DNA of 64,000 bases, taken from positions 3,977,501 through 4,041,500 of the forward strand of contig NZ_CP011492.1 in the NCBI RefSeq assembly GCF_001011035.1, in the 5' to 3' direction. The DNA comes from Streptomyces sp. CNQ-509. GTDB taxonomy: Bacteria; Actinomycetota; Actinomycetes; Streptomycetales; Streptomycetaceae. Made by a program: the position numbers and the translations under genes. Within the stretch, counting starts at the first letter, position 1, and each line of letters opens with the position of its first letter. Under the pieces are notes generated by a model, which was given only the letters and a program-made list of their open reading frames with translations, was not told the origin of the DNA and searched no databases. Positions 7,728 to 17,855 of the stretch are shown piece after piece.

Positions 7728-10700
7728 TCAGGTGCCGTGTGGCCCCGGCGCGGCCTGTTCGGCCCAGATGACCTTGCCGTCCTGGGTGTAGCGGGTTCCC
7801 CAGCGTGAGGTGAGCTGGGCGACGAGGAAGAGACCTCGTCCGCCTTCGTCCATGGTGGCGGCGTAGCGCAGGTGCGGCGAGGTGAGGCTGTGGTCGTAGA
7901 CCTCGCAGGTGAGCGTGTGGTCGCGCAGCAGCCGTACCTTGATGGGCCCGACGCCGTGGCGCATGGCGTTGGTGATCAGTTCGCTGAGGATCAGCTCGGT
8001 GTTCTCCTGGAGGTTCTCCAGCTCCCATTCCGCGAGGAGCTCGGAGACGGCGGCGCGTACGCGGTGGACGGCCGCGGGGTCGGGCTCGACGTCCCACTGC
8101 GCGACCTGTTCGCTTCCCAGCACGCGGGTCCGGGCGACGAGCAGGGCGATGTCGTCGCTCTGGACGGGCGGGAGGAGTGCGTCGAGTACGGCGTCGCAGG
8201 TCTCCTCGGGGGTGTGACCGGCGGTGGCGAGGGTCTGGCGCAGGATGTCGAGTCCGGTGTCGATGTCCTGGTCGCGGCGTTCGACGAGGCCGTCGGTGAA
8301 GAGGACGAGTCTGCTGTCCTCGGGCAGGTGCAGTTCGACGGATTCGAAGGGCAGTCCGCCGATGCCGAGGGGGAGGCCCGAGGGGACGTCCAGGAACTCC
8401 ACGGTGCCGTCGGGGCGGGCGAGGGCCGGTGCCGGGTGGCCGGCTCTGGCGATGGCGCAGCGGTGGGTCACGGAGTCGTAGACGGCGTACAGGCAGGTGG
8501 CGCCGGTGATGGTGGTCTCGCCGCCGGCGGCGACCAGTTCCTGGTCGGTGCGGGTGGCCAGTTCGTCGAGGTGGCCGAGGAGCTCGTGGGGTGGCGGATC
8601 GAGGGAGGAGAAGCTGTGCACGGCGGTGCGCAGCCGTCCCATGGTGGCGGCGGCGTGCAGTCCGTGCCCGACGACGTCGCCCATCACCAGGGCGACCCGG
8701 GCGCCGGACAGGGGGATCACGTCGAACCAGTCGCCGCCGACGCCTTCCTGTGCGGGGAGGTAGCGGTAGGCGACTTCGACGGCGTTCTGTTCCGGCAGGG
8801 TGCGGGGGAGCAGGCTGCGCTGGAGGGCCACGGCCATGCCGTGCTCGCGGGTGTAGCGGCGTGCGTTGTCGAGGGAGACGGCGGCGTGGGCGGCCAGTTC
8901 GGCCGCGAGGGAGAGATCGTCCTGCTCGAAGGGCTCGGGGTTCTCCGAGCGCCAGAAGTTGACGACGCCCAGCAGCACACCGCGGGCGCGCAGCGGCGCC
9001 GTGATGAGCGAATGGACTCCGTAGTCCAGGATGCGTGAGGCCCGTGTGCGATCGACCTCCCGCCACCCCAGGGACTCACGCAGCCGGGGCACCAGGATCG
9101 CCTGCCCGGTCTCGATGCTGCGGGCGGGTGGCGAGGACGGCGCGAAGGTGATCAGGTCGCCGATGGGGAAGAAGGGGGTGTCGTCATGGATATGGCTGAC
9201 GGCCGTGCGCCGTATCCGCGGACCGGTGTCCCCGCCGCCGGCGATCCCGGGTTCGTCACCGCGCACCACGGCCTCGGGCAGGTCGACGGTGACGTGGTCG
9301 GCGAAGCCCGGGACCGAGACCTGGGCCAACTCCTCGGCCGTATGCGTCACATCGAGGGTGGTGCCGACGCTGCTGGTCGCGTCGTAGAGGAACTCCAGCC
9401 GTTGCCGGACCAGCTCGACCCGCTGCGATGCCTCGCCGATCATCTCCATCACCTCGTCGGTGCGGACGGGTTCCTGCCCGACCACCGCGTCGACCGCGAG
9501 CCGCGCGGACGCCGCCCCGACCGTGCCGGAGAGCTGGGCTTCCGCGTGATGGATCAGCTCCGGGGGTGCCTCGGCCTTCGGCGAGTCGGGCTTCTCCCCC
9601 GGGTACGCGCGCAGCGTCCGCTCGGCGCCCTCCCGCCCGAGGAAGCGCTCCAGCATCGTCTGCACGGCGCCGACGGTGGCATGGGCCCGCCAGCGCCGTT
9701 CGCTGGCGGGCTCGGCGAGGATGTCGACGAACTGCACCGCCTGTGCCTGTTCGGCGGCATTCGGCCGGTCGGCGAGCGAGACGGCCACATACCCGCCGAT
9801 GTTCACCAGCGCGCTCCAGAACATCGCGTGGCCGACCGGGTCCATTCCCGCCAGGCCGAACAACCGCTGCGGCCGGAGCAGGCCGATGCCGAACGGGCCC
9901 TCATCCAGGAACGAGGCGGGCAGCAGCCCGGATTCGGCAAAGCTCGGCAGCAGCAAGGTGTAGGCCCACATGACGAACCCCGCCACGAGACCCACCAGCA
10001 CGCCCCGGCGGGTGCCGGCCTTCCAGAACAGGCCGCCGATGATCGCGGGCGCGAACTGTGCCACGGCCGCGAACGACACCAGTCCGAACGACGTCAGCGC
10101 CCGCCCCTCGCCCGCGAGCCGGAAGTACGCGAAGCCGAGCAGCACGATCAGCACGACGGTCGTGCGGCGGATGCCCAGGACCAGGCCGGTGAGATCGTCC
10201 CGGCGGGCCAGCCGGGACTTGCCGCGCAGCAGCAGCGGCAGCACGAGCGAGTTGGACACCATGGTGCTGAGTGCGATGCTCTCGACGGCGATCATGGCGG
10301 CGCCCGCGCTGAGGCCGCCGATGAAGACGAAGAGCGCGAGTGCCTGCTGGCCCGCGGCCATGGGGAGGGCCAGCACATAGGTGTCGGCATCGGTGACCCC
10401 GCCGAGCCGCAGAAGGCCACCCGCCGCGAGCGGAAGCACGAAGAAGGTGTTCGCGAGCAGGTACACGGGGAACAGCCACATCGCGCGTTTGAGGTGCTTC
10501 TCGTCGACGTTCTCGACAAAGGTGACCTGCCACTGCCGGGGCAGCAGCACGATCGACAGCATGGACAGCACCATGATCCAGACCCAGGTGCCGTAGCTGG
10601 TGTGCCCGTGCAGGGTGAACAGTTGGGTGAGGTCGGCCTCCGCCGCCTGGGAGAACAGGTCGTCGAACCCCCCGAACATCCAGAAGGTCACGAAGATCCC

Positions 10701-11342
10701 GACCGTGAGGAGTGCCGCGAGCTTCACCACGGACTCGAACGCGACGGCGGCGACCAGACCCTCGTGGCGTTCCGCGGTGTCCAGGTGGCGGGTGCCGAAG
10801 AGGATGGTGAACGCGGCGAGCAGCAGCGCCGCGTACAGCCCGGTGTCCTGGAGGAGCGGGACCTGGCCCATCTCCGAGGGAGCGGTGATCTCGGGATACC
10901 GGCGAATGATCTCGAAGGTGTCGGAGACCGCTTTGAGCTGGAGCGAGATGTAGGGAACGATCCCCACCACGGCGATGACCGTGACCAGACCACCCAGCAC
11001 CGCGCTCTTGCCGTAGCGGGCGGAGACGAAGTCGGCCAGTGACGTGACCCGGTGCCGGCGGCTGATCCGGATGATCCTGAGCAGCACCGGCCAGCCGAGC
11101 GCGAACATGATCACCGGCCCCAGATAGAGGCCCAGGAAGCCGACACCGGTCGCGGCGGCCCCGCCCACGTTGCCGTAGAGCGCCCATGCGGTTTCGTACA
11201 CCGCGAGGGACAGGGCGTAGACCGTGGCGTTGTTGATCAGGCTCCGGCCGGAGTCCGCCCTCCGATCGGCGTAGAAGGCCACAGCGAAGAGCAGACCGAG
11301 GTATACCACCGAAGCGGCGACGATGACCTCGGCCCGGAGCAC
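7728..11342 (-). CDS. Symporter-like membrane sensor fused to GAF, PP2C phosphatase and HATPase (1204 aa)
   Basis: A GTG start at 11342 gives 1204 residues. Residues 1-525 carry about 13 hydrophobic segments of the sodium:solute symporter (SLC5) fold, the membrane half found in CbrA-type sensor kinases. Residues ~540-620 (LERFLGREGAERTLRAY, then VGAASARLAV) look like the STAC linker of those sensors. After a coiled segment near 640 comes a GAF domain (~655-830), a PP2C domain (~850-1065, with GVGGDWFDVIPL and LVMGDVVGHGLHAAAT) and a C-terminal GHKL ATPase (~1085-1200, with ENTELILSELITNAMRHG and MDEGGRGLFLVAQL). There is no histidine-kinase dimerisation box, so output should be anti-sigma phosphorylation and dephosphorylation. 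The 72-aa membrane gene lies 4 bp upstream. Confidence 0.92.
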   Translation of the reverse strand: MLRAEVIVAASVVYLGLLFAVAFYADRRADSGRSLINNATVYALSLAVYETAWALYGNVGGAAATGVGFLGLYLGPVIMFALGWPVLLRIIRISRRHRVTSLADFVSARYGKSAVLGGLVTVIAVVGIVPYISLQLKAVSDTFEIIRRYPEITAPSEMGQVPLLQDTGLYAALLLAAFTILFGTRHLDTAERHEGLVAAVAFESVVKLAALLTVGIFVTFWMFGGFDDLFSQAAEADLTQLFTLHGHTSYGTWVWIMVLSMLSIVLLPRQWQVTFVENVDEKHLKRAMWLFPVYLLANTFFVLPLAAGGLLRLGGVTDADTYVLALPMAAGQQALALFVFIGGLSAGAAMIAVESIALSTMVSNSLVLPLLLRGKSRLARRDDLTGLVLGIRRTTVVLIVLLGFAYFRLAGEGRALTSFGLVSFAAVAQFAPAIIGGLFWKAGTRRGVLVGLVAGFVMWAYTLLLPSFAESGLLPASFLDEGPFGIGLLRPQRLFGLAGMDPVGHAMFWSALVNIGGYVAVSLADRPNAAEQAQAVQFVDILAEPASERRWRAHATVGAVQTMLERFLGREGAERTLRAYPGEKPDSPKAEAPPELIHHAEAQLSGTVGAASARLAVDAVVGQEPVRTDEVMEMIGEASQRVELVRQRLEFLYDATSSVGTTLDVTHTAEELAQVSVPGFADHVTVDLPEAVVRGDEPGIAGGGDTGPRIRRTAVSHIHDDTPFFPIGDLITFAPSSPPARSIETGQAILVPRLRESLGWREVDRTRASRILDYGVHSLITAPLRARGVLLGVVNFWRSENPEPFEQDDLSLAAELAAHAAVSLDNARRYTREHGMAVALQRSLLPRTLPEQNAVEVAYRYLPAQEGVGGDWFDVIPLSGARVALVMGDVVGHGLHAAATMGRLRTAVHSFSSLDPPPHELLGHLDELATRTDQELVAAGGETTITGATCLYAVYDSVTHRCAIARAGHPAPALARPDGTVEFLDVPSGLPLGIGGLPFESVELHLPEDSRLVLFTDGLVERRDQDIDTGLDILRQTLATAGHTPEETCDAVLDALLPPVQSDDIALLVARTRVLGSEQVAQWDVEPDPAAVHRVRAAVSELLAEWELENLQENTELILSELITNAMRHGVGPIKVRLLRDHTLTCEVYDHSLTSPHLRYAATMDEGGRGLFLVAQLTSRWGTRYTQDGKVIWAEQAAPGPHGT

Positions 11343-11346
11343 AGCA

Positions 11347-11565
11347 CTACCTTGATCTGGTGCCGATGAGGGCGACCAGGCCGATCACGATCGCCCAGAC
11401 GAGATACAGGTACGCCCAGAGGACCGGGACACCGAAGACCCGGTCCACGCGGTCGAACTGCGCCAGCAGCGGTGGCACCACCAGGACGAACCCCAGTGCC
11501 CCCACCGCCACGAGGCGCGCGGCCAGCCGGTCGTTGTCTCGTGACTCCGCCACGGCTGCCTCCAC
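11347..11565 (-). CDS. Small two-helix membrane protein, DUF3311-like symporter partner
   Basis: 72 residues with a charged N-terminus and two hydrophobic segments: LVAVGALGFVLVVPPLLAQF and VPVLWAYLYLVWAIVIGLVA, ending in the basic tail GTRSR. This size, the PPL(L) at the end of helix 1 and the position just before a symporter-family gene match the small DUF3311-type subunits that accompany SLC5 carriers such as MctP. The next start codon is only 4 bp away, so translational coupling is likely. It may stabilise or tune the membrane sensor; the family assignment is by pattern, not search. Confidence 0.75.
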   Translation of the reverse strand: MEAAVAESRDNDRLAARLVAVGALGFVLVVPPLLAQFDRVDRVFGVPVLWAYLYLVWAIVIGLVALIGTRSR

Positions 11566-11873
11566 AACCCCATGTCACGCCTCGCCACGCACCCAGGTGT
11601 GTTCCGTGGCGCATCACGGCCGCCCTCACCGCCGTGCCCGCACAAACACCGCCCCAAGAAGTTATCGGCAGCCCGCTGCACCATCGACGACCAACACACC
11701 CACTCCTGGTCCTCTCGCCGGACGACCCACCCCCGGGAAGGCGCCGGGGCGGACGCCTGACGCGGGCCGGGTCCCCCGTGCCGGAGCGCCGGCGGCATGC
11801 CCGGCGCCCGGCGCGTACGGCCGCCGGTACCCGGCCCGTACCCGGCCGTCAGCGCCCGCCCTCTGCCGCCACG

Positions 11874-11990
11874 TCACCCCCGCAGCTCCGCCCGCACCTG
11901 CCGCGCCGCCGCCACCAGGCTCTCCAGCGACGCCCGCGTCTCCGCCCACCCGCGGGTCTTCAGCCCGCAGTCCGGGTTCCCCCACAGCCG
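11874..11990 (-). pseudogene. C-terminal remnant of metE (cobalamin-independent methionine synthase)
   Basis: Reading the minus strand down to a TGA at 11874-11876 gives 38 residues containing RLWGNPDCGLKTRGWAETR and then LESLVAAARQVRAELRG. NPDCGLKTR with its zinc-ligand cysteine is the hallmark of the MetE C-terminus, and the rest matches the end of actinobacterial MetE. Upstream of the arginine the similarity stops at once and the sequence becomes unrelated and lacks a start. About 95 percent of the gene is therefore missing. The 11566-12043 interval holds nothing else I can call apart from GC-rich hairpin-forming sequence near 11800-11860. Confidence 0.75.
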
Positions 11991-12043
11991 CCCGCGGTGC
12001 CGCCCTTGACCCCGACGCAGGGTCAGCCTCCGAGCATGGGGCC

Positions 12044-12990
<947 letters not shown>

Positions 12991-12994
<4 letters not shown>

Positions 12995-13779
12995 GTGCCC
13001 CCGGCACGTACGTCCTGCGCGACTCCGCGACCATGCTGCGCCGCAACCTGCGCCACATGGCCCGCTACCCGTCCATGACCCTCATGCTCGTCGGCCAGCC
13101 GCTGCTTTTCCTGCTGCTGTTCACGTACGTCTTCGGCGGCACCATGGGCGCGGGACTCCCCGGCGGCGACCGCGGCTCCTACCCCACGTACATCGCCCCC
13201 GGGATCCTCACGATGACGGTCGCGAGCGTGTCCATCGGCACCGCCGTGCTCGTCGCCAACGACATGACCGACGGGATCATCGACCGGTTCCGCACCATGC
13301 CTATTGCGAAGTCCTCGGTGCTCACGGGCCACGTGCTCGCCGCGATGATCCAGACCGCGCTGGCGCTCGCCGCGGTCGGCGCGGTGGCCTTCGCGCTCGG
13401 GCTGCGGACGGGCGCGTCGGCGGCGGACTGGGTCTGCCTCGCGGGGCTGCTCGGGCTGCTGTCGTACGCGCTGACGTGGTTCACGGTGGCGCTGGGTCTG
13501 GCCAGCCCGGACCCGGAGACGGCGAGCAACCTGCCGATGGTCTTCGTGCTGCTGCCGTTCGTGGGCAGCGGGTTCGTCCCCGTCGACACGATGCCCGCGG
13601 GGCTGCGGTGGTTCGCCGCGCACCAGCCGTTCACGCCGGTCATGGATCTGATCCGGGGGCTCCTCGACGGGGCGCCGGACGGCGTGGACGCGGCGTGGGC
13701 GGCCGGCTGGTGCGCGGCGCTCGGCGCGGCCGGCTACCTCTGGTCGCGCCGCCTCTACCGCACCCGCGCGGCGGCCTAG
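12991..13779 (+). CDS. ABC-2 type exporter permease, DrrB type
   Basis: 262 residues with six predicted helices and the ABC-2 signature region. The N-terminal cytoplasmic part (LRRNLRHMARYPSM) is followed by QPLLFLLLFTYVFGG, then IDRFRTMPIAKSSVLTGHV, the coupling-helix segment typical of DrrB, and the C-terminal FVPVDTMPAGLRWFAAHQPF. It is translationally coupled to the ATPase gene and followed after 9 bp by a MerR regulator, forming a compact three-gene export unit. Confidence 0.9.
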
Positions 13780-13788
13780 GATGCCCCG

Positions 13789-14562
13789 ATGCTGACCATC
13801 GGCGAACTGGCGTCGTACGCGGGCGTGACGGTCCGCGCGGTCCGGCACTACCACGCCAAGGGCCTGCTCCCCGAGCCGGACCGGGACCACTCCGGCTACC
13901 GCCGCTACGACGCCGCCGCCGTGGTCGAGCTGATCCGCATCCGCACCCTCGCCGAGGCCGGCGTCCCGCTGGCCCGGGTGCGGGAGCTGCTGCGGGCGGG
14001 CGAGGCGGAGTTCGCGGCGGCGGTCGCGGACATCGACCGGCGGCTGCGGGCCGAGATCCGCGCCCGCCGGGAGACCCGCCGCCGCATCGCCCGGCTCACG
14101 GCGGGTGACAGCCTGGCGCTGCCCGCGGAGGTGGTGGCGTTCCTGGACCGGCTGCGCGAACTGGGCGTCGACGAGCGGATCGTGGCGGTCGAGCGCGAGG
14201 GCTGGATCCCGCTCGCGGCGCACTCCCCCGACCGCGTACCGGAGTGGCTGGCCCGTAAACGGGCCCAGCTCGCCGACCCCCAGTTCCTCGACTTCTACCG
14301 CACCCTCGGCCACGCCCTCGACTGGGCGCCGGACGACCCCCGCCTGACTGCCCTCGCCGACGACCTCGCCGCGTACCTCGCCCGCCTCACGGCGGAACGG
14401 GGGCGGGACTACGTCGCCGACGTCGACCTCGCGCCGCCCTTCGCGGAGCTGATGGACAAGCTGGCCTTCGAGGCGGCGCCGCCGGCGCGGCGGCTCATCG
14501 GGCTGCTGCGCAAGCGGGGCTGGACGGGGTGGACGCGGCTGGAGCCGCTGGATCCGCGTTGA
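13789..14562 (+). CDS. MerR family regulator of the DrrAB-type exporter operon
   Basis: 257 residues. The N-terminal MerR winged helix (MLTIGELASYAGVTVRAVRH, residues 1-20) and its second wing (PDRDHSGYRRYDAAAVVELI) are followed by a dimerisation helix. A long C-terminal domain of about 140 residues is too short and dissimilar to be sure of TipAS type, but it is probably the ligand-sensing part. AGGA in the 9-bp gap after the permease stop serves as ribosome-binding site, so the regulator is made from the exporter transcript and may sense the exported drug. Confidence 0.85.
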   Translation: MLTIGELASYAGVTVRAVRHYHAKGLLPEPDRDHSGYRRYDAAAVVELIRIRTLAEAGVPLARVRELLRAGEAEFAAAVADIDRRLRAEIRARRETRRRIARLTAGDSLALPAEVVAFLDRLRELGVDERIVAVEREGWIPLAAHSPDRVPEWLARKRAQLADPQFLDFYRTLGHALDWAPDDPRLTALADDLAAYLARLTAERGRDYVADVDLAPPFAELMDKLAFEAAPPARRLIGLLRKRGWTGWTRLEPLDPR

Positions 14563-14704
14563 TCTCCCGGGGGTGAGGGGTAGACATCACGGGGGGTCGG
14601 CGGGACTCAGGAGGCACGGAGATGGCTGTGGGACGTCGATCGAGGCTGCCGAAAACGGGCGACAGGGCAGCGGAGGGCGGGGCGGGCAGATCGGTCATGG
14701 GAGC

Positions 14705-15442
14705 TTACGAGCCGAGGCGGCGACGGTGTGCCCGCTGTCGGCAGGTCGCTCCGCAGTAGCGGGCCGGGCGGCCGGAGGGCCGGGCCTGGAGCCGGGCCCC
14801 GCACTCCTCGCACCGCCTTGCCGCGTGCAGCGCGCCGGGTGCGTCACGGAACACCTGCCCTTCCGTGACGGATCCGGGGCTCCGCAGGCTCTCCAGTGCC
14901 AGCCGCGCCATGCGGGCGCCGCCGTTCCGGTCGCGGTGGGCGGCCCGGGTCGTCGAGCACCCGACGGTGAGCGCGGCGACGTCGTCCGCGCCGACGTCGG
15001 TGCGGACCCCGCCGGCCTGCTGGGCCGCGCGGAGCAGTTCGTCGAGTGCCCGGCGGAACCGTCGTGCCGACGCGGCCAGGCCCGGGCGCGGCCAGTTGGT
15101 CTCCGCGGTCAGGGCGTCGCAGGCGTGCTTGCGCCCGAGGGACGTGTCGACGACCTCCAGGAGGAAGCCGAAGAACGCCGTGACGGGGTCGGCGCGGGCC
15201 GCCCACCGCCGGGCGGCGTCCACCGCGTCGTCGACCTGCCGGACGAGTACGGCCTCCAGCAGGATCTCCTTGCTGGGGAAGTGCCGGTACACGGTGCCGG
15301 CGCCGACCCCCGCCTGCCGTGCGATCGCGCCGAGCGAGATGTCCGTGCCGTGCTCGTCGAACGCCCGCGAAGCGGCGGCGAGCACCTTCGTGCGGTTACG
15401 GCGCGCATCGGCCCGGCCGATGTCGTGGGGAGCTGCGGTCAT
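14705..15442 (-). CDS. TetR family repressor with C-terminal Cys4 zinc-ribbon-like tail
   Basis: 245 residues from the ATG at 15442. The TetR helix-turn-helix is seen at residues 15-60 (ISLGAIARQAGVGAGTVYRH, then FPSKEILLEAV). After the ligand-binding domain the last ~35 residues hold CEECGARL, then PARYCGATCRQRAHRRR, a CxxC...CxxxC arrangement likely to bind zinc and followed by a basic tail; similar tails occur in other actinomycete proteins. The gene is divergent from the NmrA-type reductase, with 103 bp between them, and probably represses it. The 14563-14704 interval behind it holds no gene I can call. Confidence 0.88.
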   Translation of the reverse strand: MTAAPHDIGRADARRNRTKVLAAASRAFDEHGTDISLGAIARQAGVGAGTVYRHFPSKEILLEAVLVRQVDDAVDAARRWAARADPVTAFFGFLLEVVDTSLGRKHACDALTAETNWPRPGLAASARRFRRALDELLRAAQQAGGVRTDVGADDVAALTVGCSTTRAAHRDRNGGARMARLALESLRSPGSVTEGQVFRDAPGALHAARRCEECGARLQARPSGRPARYCGATCRQRAHRRRLGS

Positions 15443-15545
15443 GTCACGTAATCCCTTGTCCGTCGCAGTCAACCGGGTGGAGCATTCCACATCGACCCCG
15501 GACCGACCCGATCGTGCCACCGACAATCCCGGGGCGGAGGACGAC

Positions 15546-16445
15546 ATGACCACTGACCGCTTGGTCGTTGTGACCGGTGCGACCGGACGGCAGGGCGGCG
15601 CCGCCGCACGCCGGCTCCTTGCGGCGGGCAGGCCGGTGCGCGCACTCGTGCGGGATACGACGGCTGCCGCCGCCAAGGCACTCGAATCCGCCGGCGCCGA
15701 ACTCGTCCGCGGCGACTTCGACGACCCGTCGAGTCTGCCCGCGGCACTGGAGGGAGCCGCGGCGCTGTTCGCCGTACCGCCCGTCGCCTTCGGACCGGAC
15801 GGCTCCGGCGTGGAGCAGGAGTTCGCCCGTGGCCGGGCGCTGATCGATGCCGCGACCGCCGTGGGGGTCGAGCACGTGGTGTTCACGGGCATCGCGTCCA
15901 CGCCGGGTCGACTGGGCGGCTCCGAGGGGAAGAAGCGCATCGAGGACTACCTGCGGGAGCGGATCCGGTCGGTGACCGTGCTGCGGCCGGTGCGCTTCAT
16001 GTCGAACTACCTCGCCGCGCCGCCCGTCGGTGTCGACGGCATCGTCCACGGCGTGCACCGGCACATCTTCCCGCCGGACGAGCCCGTCCAGATCATCGCG
16101 GTGGAGGACATCGCCGAATTCGCCTCGCTGGCCTTCGACAGGCCGGACCGGTTCGCGGGGCGGACCCTGGAACTGGCGGGGGACGCCCCCACCCCGGCCG
16201 AGGCGGTCGCCGCGATCAGCGAGGCCACCGGAACCGCGGTGCGCTACGAGCAGATCACGCATGCCGAGGCCGTCGCACTCAACCCCGAGATCGCACAGGT
16301 CCGGGAACGCTGGGCGGCCGGATCGCGCTGGCACGCCGACATCGAAGCCCTGCGCGTCATCCACCCCGGACTGCGTACGCTCGCGGACTGGCTCGCCGAA
16401 TCCGGCACCGCCCTGCTGCGAAAGCGGCTCCTCGAAACCGCCTAG
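15546..16445 (+). CDS. NmrA-like NAD(P)-binding reductase
   Basis: 299 residues from the ATG at 15546, preceded by GGAGG. The nucleotide-binding loop is VVVTGATGRQGGAAARRLLA (residues 7-26), the NmrA/HSCARG variant GxxGxxG. RALVRDTTA follows the second strand, and GDFDDPSSL marks the adenine-side pocket. The Tyr-x3-Lys catalytic pair of classical SDRs is not evident, as expected for NmrA-like proteins, which are either redox sensors or quinone/azo reductases. The divergent TetR gene suggests induction by a small electrophile. Confidence 0.85.
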   Translation: MTTDRLVVVTGATGRQGGAAARRLLAAGRPVRALVRDTTAAAAKALESAGAELVRGDFDDPSSLPAALEGAAALFAVPPVAFGPDGSGVEQEFARGRALIDAATAVGVEHVVFTGIASTPGRLGGSEGKKRIEDYLRERIRSVTVLRPVRFMSNYLAAPPVGVDGIVHGVHRHIFPPDEPVQIIAVEDIAEFASLAFDRPDRFAGRTLELAGDAPTPAEAVAAISEATGTAVRYEQITHAEAVALNPEIAQVRERWAAGSRWHADIEALRVIHPGLRTLADWLAESGTALLRKRLLETA

Positions 16446-16448
16446 TGC

Positions 16449-16688
16449 TCAGGCTGTGGGGTCGCGATCTTCGGTGCCGAACTCGTTGCGCCGGACGGCG
16501 GTGATGAAGGACATCCAGGCGGAGGGCTCGAAGGTGAGCGCGGGGCCGTGGGGGTCCTTGCTGTCACGGACGGGGACGACGCCTGAGGTGACGTAAGCAG
16601 GAGCCCACTCGACACAACTGCCCCCGCCGTTTCCGCTGAAGCTCGACTTGACCCATTCCGCGCGGGAGAGGTCAGGCGTGGTGCTCAT
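16449..16688 (-). CDS. DUF397 domain protein
   Basis: 79 residues covering one complete DUF397: WVKSSFSGNGGGSCVEWAP, then VPVRDSKDPHGPALTF and AWMSFITAVR. The family is almost confined to actinomycetes and is nearly always encoded beside an XRE regulator. Here the ATG overlaps the stop of the XRE gene by 4 bp, so the two are coupled. In studied streptomycete pairs the small protein modulates its regulator's activity; here that is inference from context. Confidence 0.93.
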   Translation of the reverse strand: MSTTPDLSRAEWVKSSFSGNGGGSCVEWAPAYVTSGVVPVRDSKDPHGPALTFEPSAWMSFITAVRRNEFGTEDRDPTA

Positions 16689-17515
16689 GTCGGAAGTACC
16701 TCCATGACGGACCGGAAAAAGGTCGCTGAATCGTCTGGCGACAGGGCGGATGCCCTTAACAGATCGTATACCCGCTGCCGTTCGACGACGCTTTCCTTTT
16801 CCTCCATCAACGTGCCTGTCGTGATGCTCTCCTCGTAGGCGACCCGTGCACCATCGGCCGAGGTCATCAGGGTGAGCGTGCCTCCGGCCAACGCATGTCC
16901 CCCAAGGCCGAAGGGGACGACCTGGACCATCGTCTTCTGCGTGAGTGTCAGCTCTGCGAGGTGCGCGAGTTGGGTCCGCATCACTTCCGGCCCGCCGAAG
17001 CCCCGGCGGAGTGCCGCCTCGTCCAGCACCGCCGAGTAGTCCATCAATGTGTCGGAGGTAAGTACCGACTGCCGACTCATACGAGCGGTGACCAACTCCT
17101 CGATGCTGTCTTCCGACGCCCAGGGGTTGGCCTGCCGGAACTGGGCACGTGCATAGCCCTCCGTCTGCAAGATCCCGGGCACGATCTGACCGCCGTACTC
17201 CCCGATCGCTTGGGCGCGTGCCTCAAGTTCCATACGGCGCTTGAACTGGTCGGGGTGAATCTCCTTCGCCGCGAGCCGGTACAGCTCCTGGAAGATCCCG
17301 TCCGTGCCGAAGGCGGCATCCAGCCGCGGCGGCAGATCCGGCGGCGGCATGGCTTCCGCCGTCTCGATGCGGGCCAGGTGGCTGCGGCTGATGTTCACCA
17401 CGTCGTTCAGCGCTTCGAGGCTCATGCCCGCGCGCATGCGGTGGGCGCGCATCTTCGCGCCGAAGAGGTGTCGGGCGCTTCGGTCGGGGGTGAGTTCGCG
17501 GGGACGTGCGGGCAC
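16685..17515 (-). CDS. XRE-family regulator with DUF5753 sensor domain
   Basis: 276 residues from GTG 17515, with gggag 7 nt upstream. The helix-turn-helix (about residues 16-70) includes MSLEALNDVVNISRSHLARI. A DUF5753 domain (about 90-270) carries the typical QIVPGILQTEGYARA and later MDYSAVLDEAALRR. This is the architecture of actinomycete regulators paired with DUF397 proteins and often with an anti-sigma-type ATPase, as here across the divergent promoter. The 340-bp gap to 17855 holds the shared promoter region; I see no further gene in it. Confidence 0.92.
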   Translation of the reverse strand: MPARPRELTPDRSARHLFGAKMRAHRMRAGMSLEALNDVVNISRSHLARIETAEAMPPPDLPPRLDAAFGTDGIFQELYRLAAKEIHPDQFKRRMELEARAQAIGEYGGQIVPGILQTEGYARAQFRQANPWASEDSIEELVTARMSRQSVLTSDTLMDYSAVLDEAALRRGFGGPEVMRTQLAHLAELTLTQKTMVQVVPFGLGGHALAGGTLTLMTSADGARVAYEESITTGTLMEEKESVVERQRVYDLLRASALSPDDSATFFRSVMEVLPT

Positions 17516-17855
17516 TGTGCGACTCCCATCTCTCCAGCGGTAGCGGGAGACGTGAAGACCTGTTGCTCGCCGGTACGGAGGGCAACGATGTTCTTACGCA
17601 ACGTAGTAGACCCCCGGTCGGGGCATCAGACGAACTGACGAATTGGCAGGCATGGCGATGGCAGACAGGCAGGCGGCGGACGAACCGACCGGGGGACTGT
17701 TCACCTGCGCTTCTGCGGGAGACGGGGGGAGTGCCGGGGAAGGCTTCTTACCCCGGCGGGTCAGGGGGGCCAACTCTGACCGCTTCGCCCGCGGAACCAC
17801 GTGGGGAGAGGGACGGGGACCACAGCTCAGCTCCGCTCGGAACGAGGTAAGCACC

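Noticed and set aside
7474..9066. 530-residue minus-strand frame rich in Arg and Pro
   Set aside because: It overlaps the PP2C/HATPase coding sequence of the real fusion gene in another frame.
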